Assembly (NCBI GenBank): GCA_036351675.1
Contig: JAZBPO010000161.1
Span: 1 to 9,804 of the forward strand
Origin: JAZBPO01 sp036351675
GTDB lineage: Bacteria; Pseudomonadota; Gammaproteobacteria; Pseudomonadales; Azotimanducaceae
Reading direction: 5' to 3'
DNA: 9,804 bases
In this document: in pieces, positions 1-7,675 of the stretch
How positions within the stretch are numbered: position 1 is the first letter of the stretch
How the letters are laid out: each line of letters begins with the position of its first letter
Position numbers and translations under genes: made by a program
Notes under the pieces: generated by a model
Database searches by the model: none
Seen by the model: only the letters and a program-made list of their open reading frames with translations
What the model was told of the DNA's origin: nothing

Positions 1-333
1 CTGCGCCAGCATCCAGCGCAGCACCGCGTCGAGCTCGTCGTCGGAGCACTGTCTGCAGAGGCCCCGCGGCGGCATGCCGCGCAGGCCGTTCAGCGTGTGA
101 TCGAACAGTGTCTCCCAGCCCTGGGCCACGCGCGGCGCCCAGGCCTCGGCGTCGCCGAGCCGCGGCGCACCGGCGGCGCCGGAAGCGTGGCAGGAATAGC
201 AGAAGCGCCGGTAGGTGGTCTCGGGATCGGGCGGGCCAGCCGCTGCGCTGCGCGTGTCCTCGACCGGGCCGCAGCCCGCGAGCACGGCAACCGCGAGGAG
301 GATCGGGAACGTGGTCTGCGTGCGATCAGCCAC
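1..333 (-). CDS. Lipoprotein c-type cytochrome, c5-like (3' end cut by window edge)
   Basis: Minus-strand frame of 111 codons running off the left edge. I chose the GTG at 333-331: it overlaps the ligase stop by 8 nt and has a GGAG at 344-341, 7 nt upstream, and there is no ATG before the signal region. Residues 9-20 are hydrophobic and end in a lipobox (Leu18-Ala-Gly-Cys21), so the protein is predicted to be exported and lipid-anchored. The heme site is CYSCH (residues 45-49). Met87 in GMPPRG is the likely sixth ligand, and Cys93/Cys96 (CRQC, followed by SDDEL) form the extra Cys pair typical of cytochrome c5 rather than other class I cytochromes. The family carries single electrons in the periplasm. 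The partner is unknown; the only clue is its place as last visible gene of the amidase/ligase operon. The family call is firm; the physiological role is not. Confidence 0.88.
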   Translation of the reverse strand, partial: MADRTQTTFPILLAVAVLAGCGPVEDTRSAAAGPPDPETTYRRFCYSCHASGAAGAPRLGDAEAWAPRVAQGWETLFDHTLNGLRGMPPRGLCRQCSDDELDAVLRWMLAQ

Positions 334-2026
334 GGCCCAGCTCCGCCACCAGCGTCTCCTTCACCTCCCGCTTCAGGAACTTGCCCGAGGCGTTGCGGGG
401 CAGATCCTCGCTCTGGATACGGATGAAGGCCGGGATCTTGAACTTCGCGATGTGCGGCGCGAGTTCCGCGCGCACGCTCTCCGCGTTCCACTCGGCGCCC
501 TCGGCGACGACGATCACCGCCGCGACCTCCTCGCCCAGGCGCTCGTCGGGTACGCCGAAGACGATGGCCTCGCGCACACCCGGCAGATCGTAGATCGCCG
601 CCTCGACCTCGGCGCAGTAAACGTTCTCGCCGCCGCGCAGGACCATGTCCTTCTTGCGGTCCTCGATGTAGACGAACCCCTCTTCGTCGACGCGGCCGAT
701 GTCGCCGGTACAGAGCCAGCCGTCGACGATGGTCTCGGCCGTCGCCTCGGGCTTGTTCCAGTAGCCGCGGATCACGACCGGCCCCTTGATCCGGATCTCG
801 CCGAGCTGGCCGCGGGGCTGCTGCGCGCCGTCGTCGGCGAAGGCCTCGATCTCGACGGTCAGGGGCGGCCGCCCGGTGCTGCGGGGGCGCTGCACGTAGT
901 CGTCGCCGGCGTTCTGGGCACCGACGGCGTTGGTCTCGGTCAGCCCGTAGCCGATGCCCGGCCGGCCATTGAAGCGCTTCTCCACCTGCCGGACCTGCTC
1001 CGGCGGCGCCGGCGCCCCGCCGCCGCCGATGGAGACCAGGGAAGAGGTGTCGTACTTGTCGAAGTCAGGGACCTGGAGCATCTCCCAGGTCATGGTCGGC
1101 ACGCCCGTGAAGGCCGTGACGCGCTCCGCCTCGATGAGGCGCAGCGCCTCCTCGGCGTTCCACTTGTACATGAGCACCATCTTGCGTCCGGGCCGGAAGC
1201 TGGTGAGGAAGATCGCGTGACAGCCGGTGACGTGGAACAGGGGCACCGTGAGCAGCATGGCGCCCTGCTGCGTCGGGTCCGGCACCGCGTCGGGACTGCG
1301 CAGGGCGATCGCCGCGGCGTTCGACTCGAAGCAGAGCACGGCGCTCGTGATCGCGCGGTGCGTGGAGATGGCGCCCTTCGGGAAACCCGTGGTGCCCGAC
1401 GTGTACATGATCGTGGCGTCGTCGTCGGGATCGACGGGAACCTGCGGCATCGCGGCTCCCGCCTTCGCCGCGAAGGCCTCGGCGATATCCCGGGCGCGCT
1501 CCGGCAGCTCACCGCTCGGCCGGGCCACCAGCAGCTGCAGGTCCATGGCCTCGAGGCGCGGCGCGATGCGCTCCAGCCGCTCCTGATCGACGATCAACAG
1601 CCGCGCGCCGGAGTCCTCGATGCCGTAGGCCATCTCGTCGCTGGTCCACCAGGCGTTCATGGGCACGGCGATACGGCCGATGGCGGTGATGGCCATGAAG
1701 GCGACCACCCACTCCGGATAGTTGCGCATGGCGATGGCGATGCGCGCGCCCTCCGGCACCCGCGCCTCTTCGAGGAGCCAGCTCGCCAGCGCTGCCGCGC
1801 GCGCGTGCGTCTCGGCGAAGGTCAGCCGCTCACCCTCGTAGACGAGGAAGTCGCGCTCCGCGTGCGCGAGGCTCTGCTCGTAGAGCGCCGCGAGGTTCGC
1901 CGGCGCGTGGACGAACGTCTGCACGGCGACGCCGCGCACCTCTGTCTCCTGCGTTTCGTAGGGCTGCCCCGGGGCGGAGATCGCCGCCCGCGCGGCTTCG
2001 AAGTCGAGCGGTGCAGTGTTCGTCAT
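326..2026 (-). CDS. Class I adenylate-forming ligase (acyl-CoA synthetase-like)
   Basis: A 566-residue ANL-superfamily enzyme: it activates a carboxylic acid with ATP to an acyl-adenylate and then, in the acyl-CoA synthetase branch, transfers it to CoA. Visible core motifs are the phosphate-binding MYTSGTTGFPKG (207-218), GYGLTET (359-365), CTGDIG with Asp442 (439-444), the hinge region RKKDMVLRGGENVY (457-470) and the C-terminal catalytic Lys549 in NASGKF. An N-terminal extension of about 40 residues (containing APGQPYE and RGV) precedes the usual start of the domain. The length is full for acyl-CoA synthetases, and there is no signal peptide or membrane segment, so it is cytosolic. The ATG has GGAG 7-8 nt upstream. 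It follows the omega-amidase by 33 nt and overlaps the cytochrome by 8 nt. Substrate cannot be read from sequence; medium or long-chain fatty acid, aryl acid or methylthio-propionate-type acids are all possible. Confidence 0.9.
   Translation of the reverse strand: MTNTAPLDFEAARAAISAPGQPYETQETEVRGVAVQTFVHAPANLAALYEQSLAHAERDFLVYEGERLTFAETHARAAALASWLLEEARVPEGARIAIAMRNYPEWVVAFMAITAIGRIAVPMNAWWTSDEMAYGIEDSGARLLIVDQERLERIAPRLEAMDLQLLVARPSGELPERARDIAEAFAAKAGAAMPQVPVDPDDDATIMYTSGTTGFPKGAISTHRAITSAVLCFESNAAAIALRSPDAVPDPTQQGAMLLTVPLFHVTGCHAIFLTSFRPGRKMVLMYKWNAEEALRLIEAERVTAFTGVPTMTWEMLQVPDFDKYDTSSLVSIGGGGAPAPPEQVRQVEKRFNGRPGIGYGLTETNAVGAQNAGDDYVQRPRSTGRPPLTVEIEAFADDGAQQPRGQLGEIRIKGPVVIRGYWNKPEATAETIVDGWLCTGDIGRVDEEGFVYIEDRKKDMVLRGGENVYCAEVEAAIYDLPGVREAIVFGVPDERLGEEVAAVIVVAEGAEWNAESVRAELAPHIAKFKIPAFIRIQSEDLPRNASGKFLKREVKETLVAELGRG
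341..344 (-). promoter_or_regulatory. Ribosome binding site deciding the cytochrome GTG start
   Basis: GGAG on the minus strand lies inside the ligase coding sequence, 7 nt before the GTG at 333-331. It supports that non-ATG start and implies that cytochrome translation is coupled to termination of the ligase. Confidence 0.55.
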
Positions 2027-2059
2027 GCCGTGCTCCGTGCTTGCCGAATGCGTCGTGCT

Positions 2060-2848
2060 TCAGAGGCAGAGGGTGAAGGCGTCGGCGTCCTTCCATGCCG
2101 GAAAGGAACTTCGCCAGTCGTCGAGGGCGGTGCGCGAGAGCGCGAAGCGCGCATCGGCGTCCCGATCCTCGAGTCCGAGCGCCGCCTCACCGGTGAAGGA
2201 CCAGACGCCGCTGTCGCCACGATAGATCACACCCGCCCCGTCCTCGCCGATGACGTTGACGCCGACCACCCAGGCCTGGTTCTCGATAGCGCGGGCGGCG
2301 AGCAGGGCGCGCCACTGGGCGGCGCGCCGTGCAGGCCAGTTGGCGACGTAGAGGAGCAGGTCGTAGCCTGCCTCGGCGTCGTCGAGCCGGTTGCGGGCGA
2401 AGGCCGGAAAGCGCAGGTCGTAGCAGACCTGCGGACAGATCCGCCAGTCGCGGAAGGTGAACACGACGCGCTCGCTGCCCGGGGCGTAGTGAGCGTGTTC
2501 GTCGGCCATGCGGAAGAGATGGCGCTTGTCGTAGCAGACGAGTTCGCCGTCGGGCAGCGCCGCGAGGAAGCGGTTGTAGTGAGCGCCGCCCTCCTCGATC
2601 ACCACGGAGCCACAGACGACGGCGTCGAGGCGTGCGGCCTGCTCGCGCAGCCAGCCGACCGTCGGCCCGTCCATGGTCTCCGCCTGCTCGGCGCTCGCCA
2701 TGGTGAAGCCCGTGGAGAACATCTCCGGCAGCACGACCAGATCGGTCGGCTCGAGGGCCGCGAGGCGCGCCGTGAACAGAGCGCGATTGGCCGTCGGGTC
2801 GTGCCAGTGCGTGCTCGTCTGGACGAGCGTGACCCTCAGATCGCGCAC
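2060..2848 (-). CDS. yafV: Omega-amidase, nitrilase superfamily (YafV/Nit2 type)
   Basis: A 262-residue carbon-nitrogen hydrolase. The nitrilase triad is visible: Glu42 in LPEMFSTGF, Lys108 in YDKRHLF and Cys142 in QVCYDLRFP. The MFSTGF context, the CYDLRFP cysteine motif and YVANWPARR match the YafV/Nit2 omega-amidase branch, which hydrolyses alpha-ketoglutaramate to 2-oxoglutarate and ammonia (or alpha-ketosuccinamate to oxaloacetate). I prefer the GTG start at 2848-2846 over the frame's upstream extension to 2896. It gives the usual length of about 256-262 residues, begins directly at the first beta strand (RDLRVTLVQT) and has GGAG 5 nt upstream. This start overlaps the end of the aminotransferase gene by 13 nt, so the two are translationally coupled. 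The neighbour supplies the expected substrate: a glutamine-using transaminase makes alpha-ketoglutaramate. No signal peptide; cytosolic. Confidence 0.92.
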   Translation of the reverse strand: MRDLRVTLVQTSTHWHDPTANRALFTARLAALEPTDLVVLPEMFSTGFTMASAEQAETMDGPTVGWLREQAARLDAVVCGSVVIEEGGAHYNRFLAALPDGELVCYDKRHLFRMADEHAHYAPGSERVVFTFRDWRICPQVCYDLRFPAFARNRLDDAEAGYDLLLYVANWPARRAAQWRALLAARAIENQAWVVGVNVIGEDGAGVIYRGDSGVWSFTGEAALGLEDRDADARFALSRTALDDWRSSFPAWKDADAFTLCL

Positions 2849-4017
2849 AGGCGCTCCGCGGCCGCCCGCAGCGTGGCGTCGTCCTTGGCGAAGCACAGGC
2901 GCAGCACCTTCTGATCCGGCGGCGACGCGTAGAACACGGAGACCGGGATCGTGGCGATGCCGTGCTCGACGGTGAGGCGCCGGAAGAGATCGACGTCCGC
3001 CTCGTCCGTGATCGCCGAGTAGTCCACGAGCTGGAAGTAGGTGCCCGCCGAGGGCGTGAACACGAACCGGGAAGGCGCGAGCAGCTCGCAGAGCAGATCG
3101 CGCTTCGCCTGATAGAAGGCCGGCAGCTCCAGATGGTGCTCCGGGTGCTCGGCGAGGAAGTCGGCGAGCGCGAGCTGCACCGGTGTGATGGTCGTGAAGG
3201 TGACGTACTGATGCACCTTGCGGAACTCGGCCGAGAGCGCCGGCGGCGCCACGCAGTAGCCGACCTTCCAGCCCGTGACGTGGTAGGTCTTGCCGAAGGA
3301 CGACACCACGAAGGCGCGCGCCGCGAGCGCCGCGCGGCGCAGCAGGCTCTGGTGGGCGGCACCATCGAAGACGATGTGCTCGTAGACCTCGTCGGAGAGC
3401 AGAAAGATGCCGGTGTCCGCGACGATCGCCTCGAGCGCGTCGAGATCGGCTGCGGAGAACACGGAGCCGGTCGGGTTGTGCGGCGAGTTGACGATGATCA
3501 TGCGCGTGGCCGGCGTGATCGCGTCGCGGACCGCGTCCCAGTCCACGGCGAAGTCCGGCGCCGCGAGCGAGAGGTGCACGCAGCGGCCACCGGCGAGTTC
3601 CACGGCGGGCTCGTAGGAGTCGTAGGCCGGGTCGAAGACGATGACCTCGTCGCCGGGACGCACCACGGCGTGGATCGCGCAGAACAGCGCCTCCGTCGCG
3701 CCAGAGGTCACGGTGACCTCTGCGTCCGCGTCGGCAGCGTGCCCGTAGAGATCGCGCACCTTGCCGGCGATGGCGGCGCGCAGGCTCGGTACGCCGGTCA
3801 TGGGCGGATACTGGTTGCGGCCGTCACGCAGGTAGTGCGCGACGCCGTCGAGGAGCGCCGCCGGGCCGTCGAAATCCGGGAAGCCCTGGGACAGGTTCAG
3901 CGCACCGTGTTCCTGCGCGAGCGCCGAGGCGACGGTGAAGATGGTCGTCCCGACCTTCGGCAGTTTCGTCTCGGGTGCGGGCGTCGAGGCGGACGCCGGA
4001 ACGCGGGCGGTGCTCAT
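2836..4017 (-). CDS. ybdL: PLP-dependent methionine/glutamine aminotransferase (YbdL/KAT type)
   Basis: A 393-residue fold-type I (class I/II) aminotransferase. Seen: NLSQGFPDF (41-49), the QYPPMTG region (69-75), VTSGATEA (103-110) for cofactor phosphate contact, NSPHNPTG with Asn181, Asp209 in LLSDEVYEH, the Schiff-base Lys243 in SSFGKTYHVTGWKVGY, and the substrate-carboxylate Arg373 in LRLCFAK. SQGFPDF, HVTGWK and the C-terminal LRLCFAK are hallmarks of the YbdL/kynurenine aminotransferase/glutamine transaminase K branch, which prefers methionine, glutamine and aromatic residues. In methionine salvage it converts alpha-keto-gamma-methylthiobutyrate to methionine with glutamine as donor. 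The ATG lies 6 nt after the oxidoreductase stop, with purine-rich GGAG and AAGGA before it. The adjacent overlapping omega-amidase strongly supports glutamine transaminase K function over a pure kynurenine aminotransferase. A cytosolic enzyme with an Ala/Pro/Thr-rich N-terminal tail of about 17 residues. Confidence 0.93.
   Translation of the reverse strand: MSTARVPASASTPAPETKLPKVGTTIFTVASALAQEHGALNLSQGFPDFDGPAALLDGVAHYLRDGRNQYPPMTGVPSLRAAIAGKVRDLYGHAADADAEVTVTSGATEALFCAIHAVVRPGDEVIVFDPAYDSYEPAVELAGGRCVHLSLAAPDFAVDWDAVRDAITPATRMIIVNSPHNPTGSVFSAADLDALEAIVADTGIFLLSDEVYEHIVFDGAAHQSLLRRAALAARAFVVSSFGKTYHVTGWKVGYCVAPPALSAEFRKVHQYVTFTTITPVQLALADFLAEHPEHHLELPAFYQAKRDLLCELLAPSRFVFTPSAGTYFQLVDYSAITDEADVDLFRRLTVEHGIATIPVSVFYASPPDQKVLRLCFAKDDATLRAAAERLCAI
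2854..2857 (-). promoter_or_regulatory. Ribosome binding site deciding the omega-amidase GTG start
   Basis: GGAG on the minus strand sits within the last codons of the aminotransferase, 5 nt before the GTG at 2848-2846. It supports the shorter omega-amidase start and coupling to the upstream gene. Confidence 0.5.
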
Positions 4018-4023
4018 GGTCCT

Positions 4024-5067
4024 TCAGACTCCGGGAATGGCCGGTTCCGGCGAGCAGCGCACGAGCAGCTTGCCGGTGTTGGCGCCGTCGAAGAGGCGGT
4101 TCACGGCGGTCACGGCGTTCTCGAGGCCGTCGACGATGTCCGTGTCGTAGCGGATCTTCCCTGCCGCGAGCCAGCCCGCCATCTCGGCGATCCCCTGCGG
4201 GAACTGCGGGAAGTAGTCGATGATGATGAAGCCCTTCAGCAGCACGCGCTTCATGAGCAGCATCTGGTAGTTCTTCGGGCCCTGGACGCCTTCCGTGTTG
4301 TCGCCCTCGTTGTAGTGGGCGATCAGGCCGCAGAGCGGGATGCGCGCATTCAGGTTCACGCGCTTCAGCACCGCGTCCGTGACCGGGCCGCCCGTGTTCT
4401 CGAAATAGACGTCGATGCCGTCCGGACAGGCCTTCGCGAGTTCGGCGTCGAGATCGGCGGTCTTGTAGTTGATGGCGGCGTCGAAGCCCAGATCCTCGAC
4501 CAGGTGCCGGCACTTCTCGTCGGACCCGGCCGTGCCGACCACGCGGCAACCCTTGATCTTGCCGATCTGGCCGACGATCTGACCCACCGCGCCGGCGGCG
4601 GCGGAGACGACGACGGTCTCGCCCGCCTGCGGCTTGCCGATGTCGAGGAAGCCGAAGTAGGCGGTCATGCCCGTGGCGCCGAGCACGCTCATGTAGGCGT
4701 CGAGCCTGACGCCCGGTGCGAGGGGCATCTTCGTCAGGCCCGCTCCGCCGTCCACGAGCGTGTGCGAGGACCAGCCCCACATGCCCTGCACCACGTCGCC
4801 GGGCTCGAAGCCCGGATTCGCGGAGGCCTCGACCACGCCGATCGTTCCGCCGCGCATGACCTCGCCGAGCTCCACGGGCGGCATGTACTGATCCTGCGCC
4901 GAGGCCCAGATGCGGTTGGTCGGATCGAGGGAGAGGTAGACCGTGCGCACGAGCACCTGACCGTCGGCCGGGTCGGGCAGCTCCGTGGTCACCCAGTCGA
5001 AGTCGTCCTCGCTCATGCGGCCGTCCGGGCGCCGCTTCAGTACCCAGGCGTGGCTCGTGGTCGCCAT
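4024..5067 (-). CDS. NADPH-dependent MDR oxidoreductase (CurA / leukotriene B4 dehydrogenase-like)
   Basis: A 347-residue zinc-free medium-chain dehydrogenase/reductase. The N-terminal catalytic domain contains the branch-typical LSLDPTNRIW (45-54), followed by GWSSHT (98-103) and the LGATGMTAYFGF segment (129-140). The Rossmann domain has the nucleotide loop SAAAGAVGQIVGQ (155-167) and later YFENTGGPV (221-229). The zinc-ligand Cys/His pattern of alcohol dehydrogenases is absent. Relatives (CurA, prostaglandin reductase/LTB4 12-hydroxydehydrogenase, plant double-bond reductases) reduce alpha,beta-unsaturated ketones and aldehydes with NADPH. The ATG has GGGGAG about 8 nt upstream. It is the first gene of the minus-strand operon and shares the divergent 178-nt upstream region with the ArsR-methyltransferase regulator. 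The physiological substrate is unknown; a link to a keto acid or thioester made by its operon partners is inference only. Confidence 0.9.
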   Translation of the reverse strand: MATTSHAWVLKRRPDGRMSEDDFDWVTTELPDPADGQVLVRTVYLSLDPTNRIWASAQDQYMPPVELGEVMRGGTIGVVEASANPGFEPGDVVQGMWGWSSHTLVDGGAGLTKMPLAPGVRLDAYMSVLGATGMTAYFGFLDIGKPQAGETVVVSAAAGAVGQIVGQIGKIKGCRVVGTAGSDEKCRHLVEDLGFDAAINYKTADLDAELAKACPDGIDVYFENTGGPVTDAVLKRVNLNARIPLCGLIAHYNEGDNTEGVQGPKNYQMLLMKRVLLKGFIIIDYFPQFPQGIAEMAGWLAAGKIRYDTDIVDGLENAVTAVNRLFDGANTGKLLVRCSPEPAIPGV

Positions 5068-5162
5068 GTGCTCGTCTCCCCAGCTGTTCCGGTCGCGGTC
5101 GATCCGCGGGCGCGCAAGACTAGCGCTTTGCTCTCCGGGGTCCCAGAGGCAGGCCGGATATT

Positions 5163-5180
5163 CATCGACGTTCGTCGATG
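5163..5180. promoter_or_regulatory. Perfect 18-bp palindrome, candidate operator of the ArsR-type regulator
   Basis: CATCGACG-TT-CGTCGATG: two perfect 8-bp half-sites around a 2-nt centre. It lies in the 178-nt region between the divergent genes, 65 nt before the regulator ATG and 95 nt before the oxidoreductase ATG. ArsR-family dimers bind inverted repeats of about this size near their own promoters. An AT-richer GATATT at 5157-5162, a possible plus-strand -10 element, abuts the palindrome, so occupancy would block initiation; no good -35 at normal spacing was found, so the promoter itself is uncertain. A minus-strand promoter must also lie in this region, but none is convincing. The palindrome is a direct observation; its regulator and target genes are inference. 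Confidence 0.62.
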
Positions 5181-5245
5181 CTTCCTTGCCTCGGCGGGCA
5201 GGGAGCTGTCAGACTCCGCCCCTCGCTCACGGACCCACCACGCCG

Positions 5246-6223
5246 ATGACCACCGCTCCGGCACGCCCTCCTCAGGATTCGCGCACCGATGATCCGCTCG
5301 TCGTGCTCCTGCGTGCCTGCGCGGATCCGGCGCGCCTGACGATCCTGCGGCTCCTCGAACGGGACGCCTTCGGCGTCGGCGAGCTCGGTTCCATGGTCGG
5401 CCTCGGCCAGGCGACCGTGAGCCATCATCTAAAGGCGCTGACGGAAGCGGGGCTCGTCACCGCGCGCCGCGACGGCACCCACACCTTCTATCGACGTGCG
5501 CTGCCCGCGGAGAGCCCGGGCGGCAGGCTCCATCGCGCGCTCCTCGAGGAGCTCGACGCGAGCCCCCTCGACGAGGTGCACGAGACTGCGCGCGCTGCCG
5601 TCTACGAGGCCCGCGCCGAGAAGAGCCGGGAGTTCTTCGATCGGCACGCGGACCGCTTCGACGCCTCGCGCGACCAGATCGCCGATCCCCGTGCCTACTT
5701 TCCGGAGCTCGCGGAGCTGCTGCCCGCCGCCGGCACCCGTGCCCTGGAGCTCGGCCCGGGACCGGGCGACTTCCTGCCGGAACTGGCCGGACGCTTCGAA
5801 CGCGTGCTCGCCGTCGACGTCTCGGCGGAGATGCTCGAGCGCGCCCGCGCGCTGATCCGCGAGCGCCGACTCGGCAACGTGGTGCTTCAGCAGGGCGAGC
5901 TGGCCCCGGGCGAACCGGTCACCGGCCCCTTCGACGTCGTCGTCTGCGCCATGGTGCTGCACCACGTGCCGCGTCCGGCGGAACTGATCGCGCGCTGCGC
6001 GGGCCTCCTCGACACCGGCGGCGCCCTGCTTCTCGCCGAGCTCTGTCCGCACGGTCAGGACTGGACGCGCGAACTCTGCGGCGACGTCTGGCCGGGTTTC
6101 GACGCCGATCAGCTCCGCGGCTGGGCCGAGGCCGCAGGCCTCGTGCGCGGGCCGAGCCAGTTCCTGGCTCAGCGCAACGGCTTCCGCATCCAGCTCCAGC
6201 GCTTCGAGCGCGCCGCCGCCTGA
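5246..6223 (+). CDS. sahR: ArsR-family HTH / SAM-dependent methyltransferase fusion regulator (SahR-like)
   Basis: A 325-residue two-domain protein. Residues about 17-84 are an ArsR winged helix: LLRACADPARLTILRLL, recognition helix GLGQATVSHHLKALTEAGLV (52-71), and the wing at RRDGTHTFYR. There is no metal-binding ELCVCDL cysteine box, so it is not an arsenic sensor. After a helical linker (about 96-160), residues 161-325 form a class I methyltransferase fold: motif I LELGPGPGDFLPEL (167-180), Asp191 after strand 2 (VLAVDVS), and FDVVVCAMVLHHV (229-241). I start at ATG 5246; the open frame extends further upstream, but only into the intergenic region and antisense to the neighbouring gene. 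The Shine-Dalgarno is weak. Such fusions recur directly upstream of ahcY or metF in proteobacteria and belong to the SahR group described as SAH-responsive repressors of methyl-cycle genes. Whether the methyltransferase domain is catalytic or a SAM/SAH sensor is open. Confidence 0.87.
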   Translation: MTTAPARPPQDSRTDDPLVVLLRACADPARLTILRLLERDAFGVGELGSMVGLGQATVSHHLKALTEAGLVTARRDGTHTFYRRALPAESPGGRLHRALLEELDASPLDEVHETARAAVYEARAEKSREFFDRHADRFDASRDQIADPRAYFPELAELLPAAGTRALELGPGPGDFLPELAGRFERVLAVDVSAEMLERARALIRERRLGNVVLQQGELAPGEPVTGPFDVVVCAMVLHHVPRPAELIARCAGLLDTGGALLLAELCPHGQDWTRELCGDVWPGFDADQLRGWAEAAGLVRGPSQFLAQRNGFRIQLQRFERAAA

Positions 6224-6268
6224 ACACACGGCTTCACGACCCCAACCATCATCTAGCGCACCACCCAG

Positions 6269-6274
6269 AGAGGA
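6269..6274 (+). promoter_or_regulatory. Strong ribosome binding site of ahcY
   Basis: AGAGGA, 8 nt before the ATG at 6283, within a purine-rich stretch reaching the start codon. It is much stronger than the site before the regulator gene, as expected for an abundant enzyme downstream of a low-level regulator in the same transcript. Confidence 0.6.
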
Positions 6275-6282
6275 AACGAAGG

Positions 6283-7650
<1,368 letters not shown>

Positions 7651-7663
7651 GGCCGCGACCGTC

Positions 7664-7668
7664 AGGGA
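7664..7668 (+). promoter_or_regulatory. Ribosome binding site of the LpxR-like gene
   Basis: AGGGA, 7 nt before the ATG at 7676, within the 25-nt gap after ahcY. The gap is too short for an independent promoter plus terminator, which favours co-transcription with ahcY. Confidence 0.5.
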
Positions 7669-7675
7669 CGACGCC

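Noticed and set aside
2849..2896. Longer omega-amidase start with 16 extra residues
   Set aside because: It would extend the overlap with the aminotransferase and adds an Arg/Gly-rich tail not typical of the family; GTG 2848 has a proper ribosome site.
215..2914. Plus-strand open frame of 899 codons
   Set aside because: Antisense to the ligase and amidase, both of which carry complete catalytic motifs. The translation is rich in Arg, Ala, Gly, Asp, His and Val without recognisable domains, as expected for a shadow frame in GC-rich DNA.
4985..5245. Upstream extension of the regulator reading frame
   Set aside because: It crosses the palindrome and runs antisense to the oxidoreductase start. 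The ArsR homology begins only after ATG 5246.
2962..5292. Plus-strand open frame of 776 codons
   Set aside because: Antisense to the aminotransferase and oxidoreductase genes; low-complexity composition, no domain, no ribosome site.
2836..6223. DMSP-synthesis cluster (methionine transaminase, reductase, S-methyltransferase)
   Set aside because: The three activities can be listed, but the methyltransferase is fused to an ArsR HTH, the reductase is of the ene-reductase MDR type, and no DsyB-like protein or decarboxylase is present.
6224..6282. Possible SAH riboswitch before ahcY
   Set aside because: The 59-nt gap is short and I see no pseudoknot-capable helices or the conserved core of that riboswitch; the regulator and palindrome offer a simpler control. 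A covariance-model search would settle it.
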